The notes under the pieces are model-generated. The model had not been told where the DNA came from. It saw only the letters and a program-made list of their open reading frames with translations, and made no database searches. DNA of 64,000 bases. Origin: Adiantum capillus-veneris (Eukaryota; Streptophyta; Polypodiopsida; Polypodiales; Pteridaceae). Every line of letters starts with the position of its first letter. The stretch's first letter is position 1. A program made the position numbers and the translations under genes. Positions 58,527-64,000 of the stretch are shown piece by piece. The stretch spans positions 116,529,049 to 116,593,048 of the forward strand of contig CM043953.1 of the NCBI GenBank assembly GCA_014529385.2, in the 5' to 3' direction.

Positions 58527-61500
58527 TTATCCTTGAATGCCGATTGAAGATGAGCAAAAGCTCAACTTCTCCTTGTTGACCACCTTTGTAAACATGTCTG
58601 CAGGATTTTCACTTGTATGCACCTTTCCTAGCTTTAGTTGTCCCTCTTCCAAAAGAGTGCGTATGAAATGATATCTCACCTCAATGTGCTTTGTCCTTGA
58701 ATGAAAGGCTGAGTTCTTCGCAAGATGGATAGCGCTTTGGCTATCACTATACAAGACACAATTGTCTTGTTTGAATCCAAGCTCTTCTAAGAATCTGTGA
58801 AGCCACAGAATTTCTTTGCTTGCCTCCGTCATTGCTACATACTCTGCTTCCGTGGTAAAGGTGAAACCACTTTCTGCAGCTTTGAAGCCCAGCTTATTGC
58901 TGTGCCTCCAACTGTGAACACATAGCCAGTAGTGCTCCTTCGAGTATCTTTGTCACCTGCCATATCTGCATCAGCATACCCTTCTAGAAAAATATCAGTT
59001 CCTCGAAAACACAAAGCATTTGTTTTTGTCCCTTTTAGATACCTAAGTATCCACTTCACAGCTTGCCAATGCTCTTTACCTGGGTTGTCCATGAACCTAC
59101 TCACAACTCCCATTGCATGTGCACTGTCTGGCCTTGTCCAGACCATAGCATACATTAGAGAACCTACCGCTGTAGCATATGGAACTTTAGACATATAGGC
59201 TATCTCCTCTTGTGTCTTTGGACACATATCCTTCGCTAGTTTAAAATGACCAGCCAAAGGTGTAGAAATTGGTTTTGCATTTTACATTGCAAACCTTTCT
59301 AGTACCTTCTTGATGTAATCTGCTTGAGATATCTTTATTGTCTTCTTCGTCCTGTCTCTTGATATTTTCATACCAAGTATCCTCTTTGTAGCACCTAAAT
59401 CTTTCATTGAAAAAGATTTAGACAGCTCCTCTTTTAGGTCTTTGATGTCCTCCATGTTAGCACTTGCGATCAACATGTCATCAACATACAACATTAGGAT
59501 GATGAATTTCCCATCTCCCAAATTCTCCGTGTAGACGCAGTGATCCGAGTTGCATCTTGTGAATCCATGATCCAACATCCATCGATCAAACTTCAAGTAC
59601 CATTGTCTTGATGCTTGCTTTAAACCATACAAGCTCTTCTTTAATCTGCAAACCATTTTCTCCTTACGTTTTACTTCATACCCCTTTGGTTGAAGCATGT
59701 AGATTTCCTCCTCTAAGTCACCGTGAGGGAATGCCGTATTTACATCCATTTGCTCGAGATTTAGATCATGAGCAGCCACAAGGCTTAAGACAAGCCTACT
59801 TGAGTTCATTTTTACAACAGGAGAAAATATTTCATTGCAGTGAATACCTTTCTTTTGAGAAAACCCTTTTACCACAAGCCTAGACTTGTACCTTTTCTTC
59901 CCACCTTCTTCTTCCTTCAGCTTGTACACCCATTTGTTTTGAAGTGCCTGCTTACCTTTAGGCAACTCAACCAACTCCCATGTTTGGTTGCGATGTAGTG
60001 AGTCCATCTCCACTTGCATGCTCTTCGTCCATTCTTCTTTGGATTCATGTTGCATAGCTTCTTCATATGATTCCGACTCTCCAGAATCTGAGATCAAGAG
60101 ATGGTTGAAGGAAGGAACAAACCTTTCTGGAGGTCTACTTGCCCTTGTAGATCTTCGGGGAATAGGTTGAGGCTCCTCATTTGGTTGACGTTGTTGCACA
60201 TTGTCACCGTTTGTAGTCCGTGAGTCTTCACCATCCTCAAGCTCCATGTACTCATCACCTGTTTCTTTTGTTTTTTTTCTTTCCAAGTAATCTTTGTATA
60301 TATTTTGTTCGTTAAAAATTACATCCCTACTCCTTAAGATTTACCATCTTCAGGATTCCATAGGCGATACCCAAAGTCTCCTTCTCCATAGCCAATGAAG
60401 AAACACTTTTTGGACTTTGCATCTAACTTTGATCTTAGGCTTCTATCTATGTGCAAGAAAGCCTCACACCCAAACACTTTGAGAAATGCACAATTCACCG
60501 GTTTACCTGTCCATGCCTCTTCTGGAACTCCCCCATTCAATGCCGTTGAGGGTGACCGATTGATTAAGTACACAGACGTACTTACAGCTTCCGCCCAAAG
60601 CTCAAGCGGTAGGTCTGCATGTAGCCGCATGCTTCGTGCTCGTTCCATGATTGTCATATTCATCCTTTCCGAAATCCCATTTTGTTGAGGTGTCCTTGGA
60701 GTTGTCCTTTGCCTCCGAATGCCATTCCTAGCACAAAAGCTTTCAAAAGCTTGGCTGCAATATTCGCCTCCATTGTCGGATCTGAGGCATTTAACCTTGG
60801 TACCTGTTTCATTCTCCACAAAGGTTTTCCACCTTTGAAATATGGAAAATACATCGGATTTATTCTTCATGACATAAACCCATGTTTTTCTAGTCTCATC
60901 GTCTATGAATGTTACATAGTACAATGAGCCACCAAGTGATGGTGTACTTGCAGGACCCCAAACATCAGAATGAACCAACTCAAGTTTTATTTTTTTCTTT
61001 CATTTCCTGATTTTTGAAATTTTACCCTCTTTTGTTTACCATAAACACAATCTTTATAGAACTCTAAGTCCACTTCTTTCAAACCTGGTAGAAGCTTCTT
61101 TGTTTGAAGGATTTGCATTCCTTTGGCACTCATATGCCCAAGTCGGTAGTGCCACACCGCACTGTCAACTTCTGTAGTTGCTGCACAAACTGAAGGTTGC
61201 GTGCTAACAGTACACAAGTAAAGTGTACCGACTTTTTCACCCTTGGCAACCACCAAAGATCCCTTTGAGATCTTCCACCGTTTGTTTCCAAATGCAATGT
61301 TGTGACCTTCATCGTCCAATTGTCATGTAGAGATCAAATTTTGCGAAGAGAAGGAACATGCCTAACATCTTTAAGCTTCCATTCATTTCCATTAGCAGTT
61401 TTGACAGAAACTGTACCTTTGCCGACAATCTCACAAGCTTCATCATCTCCCAAGTATACATACCCAAAATTACCTTTGGTGTAGTCTTGGAAATGTTGTT

Positions 61501-62404
61501 TGTGTGGTGTCGCATGGAATGAAGCCCCGGAATCTACTATCCAGGAATTAGACACATTGTCTAATTAGAGAATTAGAGCATCTTGCTCTACTTTACCTGC
61601 GACATTGGCCTCCGATGTTGGCTTGTTGTCTTGAGACTCTGTCTCCTTCTTCTTCTTGGACCAGCAATCCTTCTTGATGTGGCCCTTCTTGCCGCAGTTC
61701 CAACATTCAAGAACTGACTTTGTGCGTGACTTGCTCCGCCTTTAGCGATCACGACCCTTTTGGTTTTTGAACCTCTCCTTAAGCCTTCCTCTTGTTTCCA
61801 CTGATAGTGCAGCACTTGATGATTCTCCTGTGCTTCTCCTTCGCATTTTCTCGCTTAGGAGAACACCCACAACATCATCAAACTTAAGAGTATTTGTGCC
61901 AGAGATAGAATTACTTACAGCCATCACAAGGCTGTCCCAACTATCCGGTAGAGATGATAGTATAAGGAGAGATCGCACTTCGTCATCGAAATTGATTTTC
62001 ATTGATCAAAGTTGACTTATGTTTGTGTTAAAGTCATTTAGGTGTTCTGCAACTGAACCATTCTCTGCCATCTTTAGATTGAACAAGCGCTTCATAAGAA
62101 ATACCTTATTGGATGCCGATGGTTTCTCGTAGAAGTCGTCAAGTGACTTCATCAAGTCCTCCGTGGTCTTCATCTCCGAAACATTGAAGGCCACCGTTGA
62201 CGCCAAGCTTAACCGGATTGTTCCCAGTGCCTTTCGATCAAGGAAAATCCATGCTTCATCTGCCATTGTTGCGTGCTTCTTCGCAAGACCGCCTAGTGGC
62301 AAATAGAGGTCCTTCTGGTAGAGATAGTCTTCAATCTGCATCTTCCAATGTTGGTAGTTTTTGCCGTTGAACTTCTCAATCTTGAGCTTCCCTTCCTCCG
62401 CCAT
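58527..62404 (-). pseudogene. Copia gag-pol with few lesions
   Basis: Gag ATG at 62404 (MAEEGKLKIEKFNGKNY). One in-frame TGA (62006-62008) interrupts gag, and a TAA lies near 61742. The knuckle (CWNCGKKGHIKKDC) is near 61690 and the protease (WIVDSGASFHAT) near 61540. After a frame shift near 61330 the pre-integrase region (HYRLGHMSAKG) follows. The integrase (60978-60334) has SDNGGEY and NGISERMN. The reverse transcriptase (60286-59282) has an unbroken 334-codon frame with LMLYVDDMLIAS. It ends at a TAA (59282-59284) in place of what looks like a glutamine codon. The C-terminal part, with RPDSAHAMGVVSRF and then RNase H SDSQSAIHLA, continues to 58527. A frame shift separates the last two pieces. 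Confidence 0.9.
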
Positions 62405-62469
62405 AACTCCCACTCAATTCAAGGAATCCTTTCCTTGAGATAATTTAGCTACGAGTTAGGGTGTATTAT

Positions 62470-62781
62470 TGGTGAGAGGTGGGGTAGCTTGAGGAGAAAG
62501 GACAAGGGGAAGAGAGAGGGGGTTGACCTTTTGAGTGGAGGAGAGGAAAAGGGACACACGGCGGGGCAACAGTGAAGAAAAAGGAGGCAAGGTGGGGATG
62601 GGCTGCCCCGCAGGCATGAGGTGGCCTATTTTACCTTTCTCATATATTTACATAATCATACTTTATTTTTTCTTACTTTTTTCCAATGTCTTTTATCACT
62701 CCCTCCCTAAGAGGGGGTTTTCATGGGGTGGGGACGAGAGAAGAGGGGTATGGGAGCTTGGCTTGTGAAAAGCCCCCATCA
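62470..62781 (-). repeat. Probable truncated 3' LTR of the gypsy element
   Basis: On the minus strand a purine tract AAAAGGGGAGGGC (62785-62797) is followed by TAATGATGGGGGC, where the LTR should begin. The LTR-like sequence is cut near 62470 by the copia element. Boundaries are approximate. Confidence 0.5.
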
Positions 62782-62809
62782 TTAGCCCTCCCCTTTTGGC
62801 TAGAGGCAT

Positions 62810-64000
62810 TCATGTCTCTAGCTCATCTGTTTGATCATTATCATCGGAGGTGGCGGCTGATGGTGTGTCCTCATCTGGAATGTCAATAGGTGGAGCCTCG
62901 TCAAATCGAAGAAAATAAGGTTTAAGTCGCCAACCATTTACCCTGGTTTTATGAAGTTTTCCATCAGCCTCCATAAGCTGGTAGCTTCCATTGGCATACT
63001 TTTTCCTGACGATGAAAGGACCTTCCCATTGGAGTAGGAGTTTCTTATCCTTGCGCGTGTCGAAGCGATTGTCGTAGCGGAGCACCAACATTACTTTCTT
63101 CAATTCTTTTTTCCGGAGATGCTCGTTAAAGCTAAGCCGTCTATGCTCTGCTTGTGCTGCATAATAATTTATTGCTTCTTCTCTGTCCAGGTGCAGTCTT
63201 TCCAAGTTGATGATGTGATCTCTCAAATGCATGTTGGGCTGTTGAAGCTAGCTTGCCATTACTCTGAGACTTTGTAGTTGCACTTCAATGGGCAAGATTG
63301 CTTCCTTACCAAATACTAGATGATACGGTGTGAATCCCAAGGATGTACGAAATGAAGTTCTGTAGGCCCATAAAGCTGGTAGTAGATACTTATCCCAGTC
63401 TCTAGGATGATTGTTTACGTGCTTGGTAATAATTTTAGAAACCATTCCATTTACCTTTTCAACTAGGCCATTACATTGAGGGTAATATGGTGAAGAGTGC
63501 CTCCTTGTAATGCCCAGTTTCTGCATTAATTCTCCTACCAAGTCTGCTCTGAAACCTGGCCCTCTATCAGAGATGATCTCTAAAGGTGTGCCAAACCTAC
63601 AGCATATGTGCTCGTAGATAAATTTAGCTACCTCTACCGCTGTGATTCTAGTGGTGGCTGTAGCCTCTGCACATCTAGTCATGTAGTCGACCCTCATGAT
63701 AATGTAGAATTTTCCTGAGTTGGCCCTAGGTAATGGCCCAATGGCATCGATACCCCATTTTTCAAATGGGCCATATGAGAGAATAGGTGTGTGTGGTTCA
63801 GGCATAAGTGACCTAGTGCCGGCCTTTTGACACAACTTACACGTTTTGCACCAATGGTGTACATCACGGTTGAAGCTAGGCCATATGAAGCCTGCCTGCA
63901 AGATTTTCCTACTTGTTATGTCTAGGGCAAAGTGACCACCACAAACCCCGTCGTGACAACTAGCAATTACTCCCGTGATTTCCTGAGAGAGAGGGACCTT
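62810..64000 (-). pseudogene. Ty3/gypsy integrase and C-terminal region, running off the window
   Basis: One frame runs from the window edge to 62810. It holds the end of the zinc-binding domain (CKTCKLCQK near 63840) and the integrase core with WGIDAIGPLP, SDRGPGF and NGLVEKVNG, so all three acidic residues are present. A plant-type DKYLLPALWAYRTS block and a C-terminal WEGPFIVRKKY block follow. The only lesion is a TAG at 63248-63250, where CAG would keep the frame. The C-terminus ends in an acidic tail. Reverse transcriptase lies beyond 64000. Confidence 0.88.

Larger units (their letters stand above)
57695..62470 (-). mobile_element. Ty1/copia retrotransposon on the minus strand, 5' LTR missing
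   Basis: The 3' LTR (57695-58466) and its purine tract (58467-58477 on the plus strand) are clear. Gag, zinc knuckle, protease, integrase, reverse transcriptase and RNase H follow in copia order up to 62404. Above gag only a short leader remains, to about 62470, where gypsy LTR-like sequence takes over. Neither a second LTR nor a primer site is present in the window. The frames are long and lesions few, so it is the youngest-looking element here. Confidence 0.9.

Overview
This window is nuclear DNA of a land plant with a large, repeat-rich genome. It holds one convincing host gene, a nine-exon cytochrome P450 on the minus strand (9817-18339). Around it are several layers of decayed transposable elements: Ty1/copia, Ty3/gypsy (including a chromovirus), CACTA, LINE-like and Penelope-like. 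Long GA/CT, GT and AT microsatellites and low-copy minisatellites fill much of the rest. There is no sign of bacterial organisation (no operons, Shine-Dalgarno sites or CRISPR). The Penelope-like reverse transcriptase and the abundance of GA tracts would suit a non-seed plant such as a fern, or a conifer. That is an inference, and the species cannot be named from the sequence alone.

Layout. 1-1170: a duplicated unit ending in GA tracts, then featureless DNA. 1171-6145: a structurally complete Ty1/copia element with LTRs, a 5-bp target-site duplication and a degenerate gag-pol. 6146-9800: AT-rich DNA with tandem duplications and microsatellites. 9817-18339: the CYP90B-like P450, whose open frame can be followed through nine exons to 482 residues. 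This is the family of the steroid C-22 hydroxylase of brassinosteroid synthesis. 18340-20130: its promoter side, CT-rich, ending in a 28-base poly-C run. 21600-23100: minisatellites built on a GGTTTCTA-like motif. 23100-24300: a broken minus-strand gene with a RING-like zinc-binding tail. 24702-32165: a Ty3/gypsy chromovirus with a 1.6-kb 5' LTR, a truncated 3' LTR and a chromodomain remnant. 32166-33190: a roughly 440-bp tandem array carrying the same short motif on the other strand.

33.6-36.5 kb holds a CACTA transposase remnant, a Penelope-like reverse transcriptase, a compound palindrome and a copia gag-protease scrap. 38.7-40.8 and 51.9-53.5 kb are two diverged copies of an unclassified repeat with a minus-strand coding fossil. 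44.5-48.8 kb carries LINE-like pieces (endonuclease and C-terminal zinc motif) with a gypsy gag between them. 48.9-51.9 kb is a copia fossil. 53.8-57.1 kb is a gypsy fossil whose reverse transcriptase region is missing. 57.7-62.4 kb is a fairly young copia element on the minus strand that lacks its 5' LTR. 62.5-64.0 kb is the 3' end of a well preserved minus-strand gypsy element that runs off the window.

The elements are nested and mutually truncating, and many of their stop codons look like single C-to-T changes, as expected for long-methylated DNA. I found no convincing new multi-gene biological system. The most useful leads are the Penelope-like element, the unclassified coding repeat, the RING-like pseudogene, the opposed minisatellites around the chromovirus, and the microsatellites and duplicated donor site crowding the P450 splice sites.
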